Source of the DNA: Adhaeribacter rhizoryzae
GTDB lineage: Bacteria; Bacteroidota; Bacteroidia; Cytophagales; Hymenobacteraceae
Reading direction: 5' to 3'
NCBI RefSeq assembly: GCF_008629685.1
Contig: NZ_VWSF01000019.1
Coordinates: forward strand, 1 to 64,000
DNA: 64,000 bases
Below the pieces are notes generated by a model. That model was not told where the DNA came from, did not search any database, and saw nothing but the letters and a program-made list of their open reading frames with translations. The translations under genes were made by a program, and so were the position numbers. Positions 17,683 to 26,097 of the stretch are shown here, piece by piece (position 1 is the stretch's first letter; every line of letters starts with the position of its first letter).

Positions 17683-18729
17683 CTAATATTTTAATTTTGG
17701 CCCACTCGTTTTTTGTTTTAATTTCTCCGCTGGTTTTTGACCGTTTGCAATTGCAATTTTTTCTATTTGGGCTATGGCCTGGTCGAAACGTTTCGCATCT
17801 TTATAATCCTGGCTTCCCGGCTTCACCAGGGGATGGGTAATAACCGCATTTATGACCTTGGTGAAAGTTTCTTTGTGTTGGGATAAATCATTTTGGTTAA
17901 ACCTCACCGCCGTTAAACGCATTTGAAAATCGGCCGGTGGTTCCATTCCCCGCAGGGCCGGCAACATTTCCATTAGCCGAATACCCGTAACGTCGAATTC
18001 TCGTTTTACTTCTATTTTTAATAAATCTTCTGAAAGCTCTGGGGTGGGCGCTGCCGGCAGGCTGCGGATTTGCTCGGCTTCTTTGGTTTGCAGCGGGCTG
18101 GTAATCATCCGAAACATATTTTTTAATTCTTCCAGGTTCTGGCTACTCTCCGGTGCGCCATATTGCCGGACGATTCCTAAATCCCTGGCCAGGTTATAAT
18201 CTTCCTTATTATTCAAGCGAAAGAAATCAAGGCTGTACCCGGCTTCGTAGCCGAGTTGCGTAAAAGCGCCTTGTAAAGTTCTGCCATTACCCTCGCGAAA
18301 GGCATGGGTGTAGTTATATAGATCGAGGTAAAAGGCTGCCCGGTTGATAAATTTATGCAAGGGCAAACCTTTTAAATAGTTCTCTTTCTCTAACTGATTG
18401 GCCAGGGCCATTAAATTCGTATCTATATCGGTATACGGGGCAAATACCATAACTTCTTTATTGCCGGTGGCATAAGAAGCTTTATGCCCTTGGAATTGCC
18501 GGTCGGCTCTGGTTTCTCATGCCCAGGGGTAAATTTTTCCGAAAAGTGTTTTATGTATCTCCTGGAAATGTACTTTATCAAATTTTCCGCCGGGCACCCC
18601 TCCCCTATCGTTCAGCTGGGATAATTTTAACCAAGAAAAATTTGCTTCCTGAGCGGCAAGTTCTGGGGCATTGGTAATGCCCCATTTATTAAAAAATATC
18701 CCGTTGCTGTCTGAAAATAAATCTGGCAT
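17683..18729 (-). pseudogene. fic: Fic-domain AMP-transferase toxin, interrupted by an in-frame TGA
   Basis: Fic proteins transfer AMP to target hydroxyls. The reading frame is continuous over 348 codons except for one TGA at 18517-18519. The first part (70 codons) carries the Fic N-terminal block: FFNKWGITNAPELAAQEA, then FQEIHKTLFGKIYPWA. The expected next residue is Gly (family pattern IYPWAGETRADR), and GGA-to-TGA is a single substitution. After it the frame continues with ETRADRQFQGHKASYATGNK and the catalytic motif HAFREGNGRTLQ. A second ATG at 18448-18450 could produce a 255-aa fragment that keeps the catalytic loop but lacks the N-terminal helices. The gene sits 12 bp after a VbhA-like antitoxin. 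Interpretation: an inactivated or attenuated toxin; a sequencing error is the alternative. Confidence 0.88.
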
Positions 18730-18741
18730 ATTTTACTGAAC

Positions 18742-18996
18742 TTAAAGAACAGTATTGGAAGGTACGGTACTATATTTTCTATTGATTTCCGCCAATAATT
18801 TTTCCTCTACTTCTTCCAGGGTAAGTTCACCATCTACGTACTGTTGCATCAGGGCAATGGTAAAGGCGTCCGGCATGGGAGCGTTGGTAAGGGTACAAGC
18901 CAGGGAATTTAAAACTAACCTTTCTCTTTTATTCCTGGCTTCCGTTTGCGCGGGCGTTAATCCTGGTTGGGCTGGTTTAAATACGTTTAAGTTCAT
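18742..18996 (-). CDS. VbhA-like antitoxin of the Fic module (84 aa)
   Basis: A small helical protein placed directly upstream of fic (12-bp gap), as in class I Fic toxin-antitoxin pairs. The segment RLVLNSLACTLTNAPMPDAF followed by MQQYVDGELTLEEVEEKLLAEI matches the VbhA-type layout: an inhibitory helix, a Pro-rich turn, then Y-V-x-G-E-L/I-x-x-E-E. The canonical inhibitory motif [ST]xxxE[GN] is not clearly present, because the Glu that blocks ATP gamma-phosphate binding is not at the expected place. Inhibition may thus differ or be lost. The family call rests on pattern and context. Confidence 0.65.
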   Translation of the reverse strand: MNLNVFKPAQPGLTPAQTEARNKRERLVLNSLACTLTNAPMPDAFTIALMQQYVDGELTLEEVEEKLLAEINRKYSTVPSNTVL

Positions 18997-19226
18997 AAGA
19001 ATAGGCCTCTAAATACCGAATATACGAAAAATACCCGTAAAGGCTATTGAATTTACCTGTGCCTATATAACAAAATACCAGCAAAAATACTTCCCGGAGC
19101 GCAAATGAAAGTTTAAATAAGGAGAACTTTAACAATTGCAAGAATAAGGTTTAACAATTATTAAAGTTTTGTTAGAATAGAATTAGTAAATTTTGCAATT
19201 GCAAAACAGTATGGATAGATAAGATA
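18997..19226. promoter_or_regulatory. Upstream region of the antitoxin-fic operon with TTGCAATTGCAA palindrome
   Basis: AT-rich region driving the minus-strand antitoxin-fic pair. It contains the perfect 16-bp palindrome TTTTGCAATTGCAAAA at 19191-19206 and an ACAATTGCAAG partial match near 19130. The same 16-mer occurs inside mobB (29870-29885), and its 12-bp core occurs inside fic (17745-17756). Confidence 0.5.
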
Positions 19227-19262
19227 AAAAAAGCAGGTATGCCCCCTCCTACCTGCTTTTTT
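19227..19262. terminator. Perfect bidirectional terminator
   Basis: AAAAAAGCAGGTA (19227-19239) pairs perfectly with TACCTGCTTTTTT (19250-19262) around a 10-nt loop. It lies 72 bp downstream of the minus-strand gene 19334-19915 and insulates it from the antitoxin-fic operon. Confidence 0.85.
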
Positions 19263-19333
19263 GTCAAATACAAGATTAAACATTTAGTATAATCCAGCTT
19301 GTTAGCGGTTGAATATTTACCTCCTGGTGCTTT

Positions 19334-19915
19334 CTAGCGAAGCCAAAGGCAGGTATAATCTTCATTTTGATAAAACCTGCTATCATGGGCAGCATAAATT
19401 AATCCCGTGCTGTTTTCCCGGCCAATAGACCAAATCCAGGCCTCGGTTTTAGCATTGCAATAATCCACATCTTCTTTGAAGTCAGTTAATAGATAAGCCC
19501 CTTCTTCATTGGTAAGGCATTGGGAAACATCCAGGCATTCCTTTTTAGCTAATTTTTCTTGCATTCGTCTATTCTTCATTGGCTCCTGCCAGGCATGTTC
19601 TCCGGTTAATTTTTTAGGATTAAGAGAAAGTAATTTGGCTTTCGCCACGGAATACTCCTTTTCATGAATCGAAAAGAAAGATACCGTATTGGGAGCCGAA
19701 AGCGCAATGCCATCCCAAATATTCCTACTGTCCCGGTACATAATATAGAATTGGGATAAGTCCCCAATTTCTATCCGTATATCCTGCAGTACATTTTCTA
19801 TATCATTGGTAACAGATTTAGCACCGCCTAAATCTTCAATAGCGAGTACTGGCCCATCTACCTGATAATCGTAAGCTGAACGGCTGTGGAATATATTTTC
19901 GGTTTCTTCTTTCAT
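19334..19915 (-). CDS. Hypothetical plasmid protein (193 aa)
   Basis: Not recognised. A soluble protein, 30 bp downstream of the DUF932 gene and in the same operon. The first half is mixed alpha/beta (DIENVLQDIRIEIGDLSQFYIMYRDSRNIWDGIALS) and the C-terminus is rich in Trp, Tyr and Cys (CNAKTEAWIWSIGREN, then EDYTCLWLR). There is no membrane segment. It is followed by a strong terminator. Function is unknown; the pairing with DUF932 suggests a plasmid or phage-like DNA-metabolism role, which is inference. Confidence 0.7.
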   Translation of the reverse strand: MKEETENIFHSRSAYDYQVDGPVLAIEDLGGAKSVTNDIENVLQDIRIEIGDLSQFYIMYRDSRNIWDGIALSAPNTVSFFSIHEKEYSVAKAKLLSLNPKKLTGEHAWQEPMKNRRMQEKLAKKECLDVSQCLTNEEGAYLLTDFKEDVDYCNAKTEAWIWSIGRENSTGLIYAAHDSRFYQNEDYTCLWLR

Positions 19916-19945
19916 CTTTTCTAATTTTTAAATAAGACTCAATAA

Positions 19946-20932
19946 TTATATTGCCCTGGCAGCAATGTTATTAAAGGCTTTTTGATCTGCTTTAAACCGT
20001 TCGTTAATGGTTAGGGCTGATTTGCCATTAAATAGCGCATAATTGGCCGCATTGTACAAAAGCCATAAATTAGCTTCCGTTTCCAGCATAATTTCTTCAT
20101 TCCGTAAGCGTTCAACTGCCAGGCAGGCCAACTTCTTTGGTAAACCTGCTTCCACTATTACTTTTTGAACATCAGCATCGGTGGGCATACTTACTTGTAC
20201 CATCTTATTATAAACGGCACCGGTAATGGAATCCTTTTGAACCACAAAGTTCCGGAGAATGTTAGTTAAATGCTCCTTAAAAAACTCCAGGTTTAAGCTT
20301 TTGTGGGGGAAAGTTTCCGCTAAAATTTTGTCCTCTCTTTTAATGCGCTCAATGTTTACATGTTCTACCTTTTCCTTTAAAGCATCTAGGTATTTTCTCG
20401 GTTGGCCGTTCGCCAGCCAATTAAAATATTCCTCGTGAGTCATAAATTCATCGGCCCAGCCCATCAAGCCATTGGAACAAATTTGCCGGTAGTACGATAC
20501 CTTGACCTTCTCCTCATTCGTCGATTCAATAGAGGAGCCTTGGATGTTGAAAGGACTTTTGCCGGTATAGGAATTGTTGATGATAAGGTTTTTATAAATA
20601 CGCTCATTTCCTACCTTTAAACTATCCGGCATTATAATATTAATACAAAAATCACCCCCGGAAGAAAAACGCGTGTCAATTTCATAATTTGTCGCAACTG
20701 TGTTTACTACCGACCGCAGTAAATCATTGGGAATAAGCGTATATTCGTTGCTTTGTAGGGCAAATATATGCTGGGTGCCATCCGGCATAAAGCCTACTAT
20801 TGCCCGTTGCCTGTCAGACGGCAGTAGCTTGTAGGAAGCAGGTAATAAATCCTGTAATTTTACTTCTTTTACCGGAAAGCAAATAGAGTTCCAGGAAGAT
20901 GCTTTTTCTAGGTTTGTGCTTTGTGTTGACAT
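19946..20932 (-). CDS. DUF932 plasmid/phage-like protein (328 aa)
   Basis: Matches the DUF932 family of plasmid- and phage-encoded proteins of unknown biochemical role. Features are the N-terminal half with VGFMPDGTQHIFALQSNEYTLIPND, the core FSSGGDFCINIIMPDS, and the conserved SYYRQICSNGLMGWADEF block around residues 145-165, where family members carry a C-x-N-G-x-x pattern. The C-terminal half is helical. It is probably a DNA-associated, non-essential replication or defence-related protein. It has a 400-bp upstream region with a GTATAC-N5-GTATAC palindrome at 20993-21009. Confidence 0.8.
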   Translation of the reverse strand: MSTQSTNLEKASSWNSICFPVKEVKLQDLLPASYKLLPSDRQRAIVGFMPDGTQHIFALQSNEYTLIPNDLLRSVVNTVATNYEIDTRFSSGGDFCINIIMPDSLKVGNERIYKNLIINNSYTGKSPFNIQGSSIESTNEEKVKVSYYRQICSNGLMGWADEFMTHEEYFNWLANGQPRKYLDALKEKVEHVNIERIKREDKILAETFPHKSLNLEFFKEHLTNILRNFVVQKDSITGAVYNKMVQVSMPTDADVQKVIVEAGLPKKLACLAVERLRNEEIMLETEANLWLLYNAANYALFNGKSALTINERFKADQKAFNNIAARAI

Positions 20933-20992
20933 AATTTTGACAATTGTTAAATTCGTTTTCTATACTTATATATACGTTTAGTACGCAAATAA

Positions 20993-21009
20993 GTATACGT
21001 TATGTATAC
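20993..21009. promoter_or_regulatory. GTATAC-N5-GTATAC operator-like palindrome
   Basis: GTATAC at 20993-20998 and 21004-21009 with spacer GTTAT, 60-77 bp upstream of the DUF932 start. The same architecture is found at 1400-1416. TATATATACGTTTAGTACGC lies between it and the gene, adding further half-sites. Confidence 0.5.
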
Positions 21010-21159
21010 AAATATTTATCAACAATTTATCCTCTGCCGAACTTTTTTTCCCTTTACTTTAAATGTTTTTTCTGCTAGCAAATCAGTCACTTATAGGCGG
21101 ATGAATGGCATTTTAGTTAAACTAGAATTTTAAATTGATTTATAAAATAGGATGATTGG

Positions 21160-21260
21160 GGGCTAGAAGCCTGGAAGGGAATTTGCTCCGCAAATTAGTC
21201 TGCAAGACCGAGCGATAGCGAGCCTGGAACGGGTTCGACCGATAGGGAGCCCCACCCATT
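21160..21260. other. Structured GC-richer intergenic element
   Basis: In an otherwise AT-rich 400-bp gap, about 90 bp are GC-richer. They are bounded by GGGGCT (about 21169-21174) and AGCCCC near 21248-21253, with a perfect internal hairpin AATTTGC/GCAAATT (21180-21186 and 21190-21196, loop TCC) and a GACCGAGCGATAGCGAGC / GACCGATAGGGAGC near-repeat. It could be a small structured RNA or a remnant of one. It does not fold as a proper tRNA. Confidence 0.35.
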
Positions 21261-21332
21261 TTTAAAATAAAACCAAATTTGTTTCCAAGTCTGGCTGGCT
21301 ATTATTAAAATCTTTAAAAATTAATTTTGCGC

Positions 21333-22970
21333 TTAAAATTTTGGCTTTACCTGGGGACTATTTTGATTTAAGTCGCCTTGCTTTTCCTGCTGATTCTCTG
21401 CTTTTAATGTTTCTATATTTTCGCTTTTACTTGATTCTATTCCCCCCTTTCCTTTCAGCAGTATTTGTGGAATTTCTTTCTTTACTTTACCTAAATCTAA
21501 TAATTTTTGAAACTGCTCATAGCGCCCCGGCTGTAAAATCACCCATTTTAAATCTGAATACACCAGCTTTTCTTCCGGCTTATTATGGAGATCCATTTTA
21601 TTAATTTCTGCCAATAATTCTGGATTTTTATTAATCAACTTAACTAAGGTTAAATCCTCATTATAATCGTTTAAAATGGCTTTATCAATCTTGATTGTAT
21701 GTCCTAAACCAGTTGCTTGCACAAAAGCTTTATTAAACTGGTGCATCGCAAAATATGTGGTTGGAATTTCTACTAAAAACTGATTTCCCTCTATTTTATA
21801 CTTAATTTTATCCCGATCCAACTCATTTAGCACCAGGTTACTTAATCCTCTCTTTTTCATTTCCTCGTCGATATGCTTATTGTAGGGGCTTAACTCGTGC
21901 ATTAATTTATCGGCAAACGCCATAACCTTACCCGGCGCGGCAGCGCCTGGGGTAAGGGCATTTAAGCTGGCAAATGCCAGCTTAATGCTGTTTTTCGGGT
22001 TGGCTAAACGTTGGGAGGGAAATTCTTCGGCTGCTAGGTCCCGGAGGAACATTAAATCATAATAAGCGCCTTTTTTATCGTTGTCGTTGGCCAATACGTA
22101 CTGAAAATTTGTATTGGTGTTGCCTTTTAACTTTAATTCTTTAATTGTTTGGATTTGGTTCAGGGATAAATTACCACCGTACGACACAAATAATGTATTA
22201 TCCGGCAGGCGGAGTTCTCGATAGCTTAGGGCATCCAGGGCACTTTCCACCAGCACGATTCTATCCAGCTTTTCCGGCATATTGGAGTACCAAATGCCAT
22301 TGCTGCGGTCGGAGCCTTCGGCATGGGCTTTATAGCTGGTGTTCCGGATTTCCAAACCTACTATTCTGGTATCATTGGCTAGGTGGTAAGGAAAGGCAAC
22401 GTTGGTATAAAGTAATCCTGGTTTCTGGGGGTCCTGGTATTGAACATTAAAAATACGCCCGGTGAATTCCGGTTTTTCTAAGGTATCTAAAGAAATGTTT
22501 CTTACCCGGAAGAAGTCCTTATCATGGAGAGGCTTAATTTTGTAATAGTCGTTCAAAAATTTATGCGCTTCTATATTTTGCAATCTTTCCGGATTGACGA
22601 GCTGGCGGTTCTGTTGTTTTGCCGGTTCGGGTAATTTCAGGTAACCATATAAAACCGCGTTTACGTTGGCGTTTTCACTCCTGGTATTATCCTGGGGAAA
22701 TAAGGTACCTAAACGCCTCTTTACAAAATTTATTAAACTGCCTTTATCCGTATCATCCTCCGGATTCCAGTATCCCTGATTACCGGGATGGTGAGGATTG
22801 ATAATAATAATCCGGTCCTTGGTTTGAGGATTATAAAAAACCGGAGTCCGGGATCCTTTTTTTGCTTCGTGGTGGTAACCGTTAGCCGTGGCCAGTTCGA
22901 TAATAGAAATTTCATTTCGGAAGTCCTCAAAGCTTTTAGCATGAGGGTACTTGTTTTTAAAACCTTCCAT
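21333..22970 (-). CDS. Toprim/DUF3991 primase-like protein (545 aa)
   Basis: Resembles Bacteroidota plasmid proteins with a DUF3991 segment and a Toprim domain, distantly like the zinc-binding and catalytic parts of DnaG-type primases. Residues about 15-75 form the primase-like N-terminal unit (SIIELATANGYHHEAKKGSRTPVFYNPQTKDRIIIINP, in place of CHC2 but without the Cys cluster). The Toprim glutamate is visible in DRIVLVESALDALSYRELRLP (about residues 245-265), followed by FVSYGGN and a later NDNDKKG with Asp residues. The C-terminal 200 residues are Lys-rich and unrecognised. It is probably a conjugation-associated accessory primase; activity is not established. Confidence 0.8.
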   Translation of the reverse strand: MEGFKNKYPHAKSFEDFRNEISIIELATANGYHHEAKKGSRTPVFYNPQTKDRIIIINPHHPGNQGYWNPEDDTDKGSLINFVKRRLGTLFPQDNTRSENANVNAVLYGYLKLPEPAKQQNRQLVNPERLQNIEAHKFLNDYYKIKPLHDKDFFRVRNISLDTLEKPEFTGRIFNVQYQDPQKPGLLYTNVAFPYHLANDTRIVGLEIRNTSYKAHAEGSDRSNGIWYSNMPEKLDRIVLVESALDALSYRELRLPDNTLFVSYGGNLSLNQIQTIKELKLKGNTNTNFQYVLANDNDKKGAYYDLMFLRDLAAEEFPSQRLANPKNSIKLAFASLNALTPGAAAPGKVMAFADKLMHELSPYNKHIDEEMKKRGLSNLVLNELDRDKIKYKIEGNQFLVEIPTTYFAMHQFNKAFVQATGLGHTIKIDKAILNDYNEDLTLVKLINKNPELLAEINKMDLHNKPEEKLVYSDLKWVILQPGRYEQFQKLLDLGKVKKEIPQILLKGKGGIESSKSENIETLKAENQQEKQGDLNQNSPQVKPKF

Positions 22971-23164
22971 AGGAAAAAATAAGCGGTTAATAAAACAGGG
23001 GAATTAGCCTCCCCTACTAAATGCCTAAACTGTCCTTTTGATTCGGAAAAATAACGCTAGCCAGAATAGCAACCGGTTGGCCCTGGAAAACGAGGTTGTG
23101 CTAACATTTTGTCAGCCTAATGGCCGGCCCCGTGCAGCGCCGGCGATCTGATGTTCGTACAAGA
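22971..23164. other. Short GC-richer intergenic spacer
   Basis: A 194-bp gap between two minus-strand genes. It contains several GGCC/GCCGGC stretches that could form hairpins but no T-run, and no open frame. Confidence 0.3.
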
Positions 23165-25231
23165 TTAGAGCTTGGGGCCGCCTCTTTTTTTCCTGGGAAC
23201 ATTAGCATCCGCTTCTTTGGCTGGCGGGTTTTTTAGGTTAACTATGGGCTTAGCCTTATCTACCTTATTACTATCATTATCTGCTGCTACCCGAATTTTA
23301 TTTTCCGGTTTAAACATTTCTTTGATAGCCGGATCGCGCATTGGCCGGAAGGAGAATCCTTTTTTAGCCGGATCAATTTGTACGGTAGCAGAAAATTCCT
23401 GATTTTTATCATCCTTCATGCCGGCTAGGGCAATTGGTTTTCCTGCTTCGAGTATTTTTTTTTGTTCCTCCGTTAAAATAACACCTTTTAAGGTACTTGG
23501 TATTTTTATGCGTTCGGCCCGAATGGCCACTAATTCATTCGTATCTTTATCTACCCCGACGTAAGCCTTAAATTCGGAATTAGTCGCTTTATCGGTAAGC
23601 GTTACTTGCTTGTTCAGATTTCCGGCCCCTCTTAAATTCTGTTTATCTTCCTCGGTAAATTGGTAGCCTAAATAATTTTTTGGTATATCCAATTCCGAGC
23701 GTACCCCGTGAAAAACGAAAGTGGGTTGTCCGCTGGGACTTTCTACTAAGCGAAATTTACCGTCAATAGAAACTTTGACGCCTCCTAAATCGCCTTTTAG
23801 TCCCTGAAACAGGGTAGTCTTTTCCCCATTCAGGAGACGCTTCATATTATCGGTTTTTTCCAGTAGTTCTTTGGTTAAACCTAACTTCTCTGCATCTTTC
23901 CAGTTAATATTGTCTGGATTAAATTTTGGTCCTTGCATTTTGTAAGAATCTTTTATCGGTCTATGAATTTGTGTGTGTGTGTGCTGATTATTTTCCGGCA
24001 ATGCAGATTCTTCGTCTTTAAATAAGTCGAGGAGATCCTTTAAATCGGTCTGGAAACTGTTTTTCGGCAAATCTTCTTCTGGCATTTCCCAGCGGCCATT
24101 CTTTTTATTTATCGTATAGGCATTATTTTCTTGGGTATCGTTTGCTAAGCTTCCTAATAATTTTTGCTGTTGTTCCTCCGGAAGATGGACAAATTCTCGT
24201 TCGGTCTGGACCGTTATACCAGAAATCCCGGTCTTTTCTTTCAGAGATTCAAGGGTACTTATTAAACCAGCTTTTAAACCTGGTAAATGTTCTTTAATCT
24301 CCCCTAAGGCCTTCTCAATCGATTTAAATTGAGGAACGGCTAGAAATTCTAAATTGTTTCTGGTATAATTATTTCTAAAATTCAGGATAAAGTTACCTAA
24401 AAAACCTTTATGCGGTATTAATTCCAACAAAGGTGGCGATTCCCCTGGGGTCAGGTTTTTTAAATTCTCCGGATTTCTTAAAACCGGTTTACCTTCTTCA
24501 TTTTTCCCAATAATACTGATCTCACCATTTTCTTTATTTACTGTAAATAAATGCTGGGGATCATTGGTTAGATTAGCTTTAAGTTGTGACAAAATACCAT
24601 CGACTTCTTTTTTAATTTCGGCATCTGTTTTGAAGTAAGGCATTTGCCGGCCATCGCTTGCCCGGATAACTGGACCCTCCGGACCAAACCCGGCTTCCCC
24701 TTTTCCAATTTCATTTCCGGATCTATCGGTAATGCGGTACGCTCCCTTTTCTTGTGTTTGGTAGCTTCTTTCTATGTGATAGCCTTGGTAATTAAAGTGA
24801 GTACTCTGGGTTAGATCCTCATCTGATTTATTTCCCTGATTAAACTTTAACTCTTTGTAAGAGAAAGTCTTCAACGTCCCTAAAGTATCAAAATTAATTT
24901 TAGCCTTTTCCTGATGGTGGTCAAAAGAAATTTTAAAAGTGTTTAATTTTTCAATTTCCCGCTCTATTTCCCGTGGCTGTTTGAAGCCAGGCTTTAAATG
25001 AGGGTAGTTATGGTCTTCTTTCTGGGTTTTTAACTGAAAGTTATAACCACCTGATATGTCCGGCTCAATGCTTATGACGGAAAATTTGTTTTCCGGAAAT
25101 AACTTTTGTGCCATGGCGAAAGCTTGTTTCTTTTGTTCGGCTGCCAGTTTTACTTCCGAAGAAATCGTTGCGGTGGGCTCCTCCGGGAGGCTATCACCTG
25201 CACTTACTGGTGGGGGTATCAAAGCTGCCAT
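23165..25231 (-). CDS. DUF4099/DUF3945 plasmid protein (688 aa)
   Basis: A large hydrophilic protein of the DUF4099/DUF3945 type, found next to relaxases in Bacteroidota mobile elements. The C-terminal 270 residues carry the DUF4099-like NINWKDAEKLGLTKELLEKT block. Two copies of a DUF3945 repeat follow: IPKNYLGYQFTEEDKQNLRGAG and IPSTLKGVILTEEQKKILEAGK, each followed by a VTLTD/ATVQID strand. The N-terminal 400 residues contain Glu/Lys-rich, coiled-coil-like stretches. The frame opens at 25282, but the ATG at 25229-25231 (MAALIPPPVSAGD) is preferred because the longer start runs into the promoter. The Lys/Arg-rich tail (PRKKRGGPKL) may bind nucleic acid. The molecular role is unknown. Confidence 0.8.
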   Translation of the reverse strand: MAALIPPPVSAGDSLPEEPTATISSEVKLAAEQKKQAFAMAQKLFPENKFSVISIEPDISGGYNFQLKTQKEDHNYPHLKPGFKQPREIEREIEKLNTFKISFDHHQEKAKINFDTLGTLKTFSYKELKFNQGNKSDEDLTQSTHFNYQGYHIERSYQTQEKGAYRITDRSGNEIGKGEAGFGPEGPVIRASDGRQMPYFKTDAEIKKEVDGILSQLKANLTNDPQHLFTVNKENGEISIIGKNEEGKPVLRNPENLKNLTPGESPPLLELIPHKGFLGNFILNFRNNYTRNNLEFLAVPQFKSIEKALGEIKEHLPGLKAGLISTLESLKEKTGISGITVQTEREFVHLPEEQQQKLLGSLANDTQENNAYTINKKNGRWEMPEEDLPKNSFQTDLKDLLDLFKDEESALPENNQHTHTQIHRPIKDSYKMQGPKFNPDNINWKDAEKLGLTKELLEKTDNMKRLLNGEKTTLFQGLKGDLGGVKVSIDGKFRLVESPSGQPTFVFHGVRSELDIPKNYLGYQFTEEDKQNLRGAGNLNKQVTLTDKATNSEFKAYVGVDKDTNELVAIRAERIKIPSTLKGVILTEEQKKILEAGKPIALAGMKDDKNQEFSATVQIDPAKKGFSFRPMRDPAIKEMFKPENKIRVAADNDSNKVDKAKPIVNLKNPPAKEADANVPRKKRGGPKL

Positions 25232-25318
25232 AATTTCATAATTGTAAGTTGAAAGTACCTTAACTAGCCTATAAATTATCAATATAATTTATATTATGAA
25301 TTAACAAGTTGTTTTTTA

Positions 25319-25344
25319 TATGCGTATAAATCATTATACGCATA
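25319..25344. promoter_or_regulatory. Perfect 11-bp inverted repeat in a divergent promoter
   Basis: TATGCGTATAA (25319-25329) and TTATACGCATA (25334-25344) form a perfect inverted repeat with a 4-bp spacer. It lies between the minus-strand DUF3945 gene and the plus-strand M23 peptidase gene, 16 bp before the latter's ATG. It looks like an operator for a dimeric repressor controlling both genes. The TGCGTATA half also occurs before umuD (4221-4228). Confidence 0.65.
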
Positions 25345-25359
25345 ATTTTAAAAACCGGC

Positions 25360-26097
25360 ATGCAGCAATACTTAAAATATTTTGCTTTAATCTTCCTCTT
25401 GCCGGCGAAGTCCCCTCTGCTAGCGCAAGGAATTCCGGTTGGAAAAGATTCAGTATTAGAACTTGAGATATCGGAACGGGAAAAATGGCAGGCCTCTCCC
25501 CTTTGGCTGGAAAAACAGGTGATCCAGGAAGAAATTAAAAAATTCGCTTATAATCTTTTAAGATACGCCGTAACTTATAGAGATATTTTTAATGTGCTGC
25601 GGATTACCCATTGGGATGCGGCCCTTATACAAAATATTCCGAGCCTGGTTCCCATCCAGCAAGCCCAAATAAAAAATTTCAAAATTACTTCGGGTTTCGG
25701 GTACCGGGAACATCCTATAAACGGTGAATATAGGTTTCATGGGGGTATTGATATACCCGCTCCGCATGGTACGCCAGTTTATGCGGTAGCCAACGTAATC
25801 GTTAACCGGGTGGTTAAATTCCATTACTCCTTGGGCAACTTCATTCAGCTAAACCATTTAAATGGTTTTATTACAATTTACGGCCATTTGCTCCGATTTA
25901 TTGTCTTTCCTAGGCAAGTAGTGAAGCAAGGCCAGGTTATTGGGTATGTCGGCCAGTCCGGTTTAAGTACCGGAAATCATTTGCATTACATTTTAATTAA
26001 AAATGGCCTTCCCTTGGACCCGTACCCTTTTTGTTTCTTAATGTATGATAAGTTTAAAGCCGAAAAAAAGCGTTCTTATTCTGGCAGTTCAAAATAA
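25360..26097 (+). CDS. M23-family peptidoglycan peptidase (245 aa)
   Basis: Secreted zinc peptidase predicted to cut peptidoglycan cross-links. An N-terminal signal peptide (YFALIFLLPAKSPLLAQG, cleavage near residue 22) is followed by a helical linker. The LytM/M23 domain starts at about residue 105: FGYREHPINGEYRFHGGIDIPAPHGTPVYAV supplies the first Zn ligands (His of the FHGGID motif and its Asp), and GNHLHYILIKNG the HxH. Conjugative elements often carry such an enzyme to open the wall for the transfer channel, which fits the location next to mob genes. It overlaps the convergent regulator gene by 22 bp at the 3' end. Confidence 0.88.
   Translation: MQQYLKYFALIFLLPAKSPLLAQGIPVGKDSVLELEISEREKWQASPLWLEKQVIQEEIKKFAYNLLRYAVTYRDIFNVLRITHWDAALIQNIPSLVPIQQAQIKNFKITSGFGYREHPINGEYRFHGGIDIPAPHGTPVYAVANVIVNRVVKFHYSLGNFIQLNHLNGFITIYGHLLRFIVFPRQVVKQGQVIGYVGQSGLSTGNHLHYILIKNGLPLDPYPFCFLMYDKFKAEKKRSYSGSSK

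Noticed and set aside
21167-21254. tRNA-like segment with an acceptor-like GGGGCT/AGCCCC stem and a 7-nt loop GCTCCGC
   Set aside because: The base before the putative anticodon is C, not T; the T-arm does not pair and no D-arm is visible. I keep it only as a structured element.
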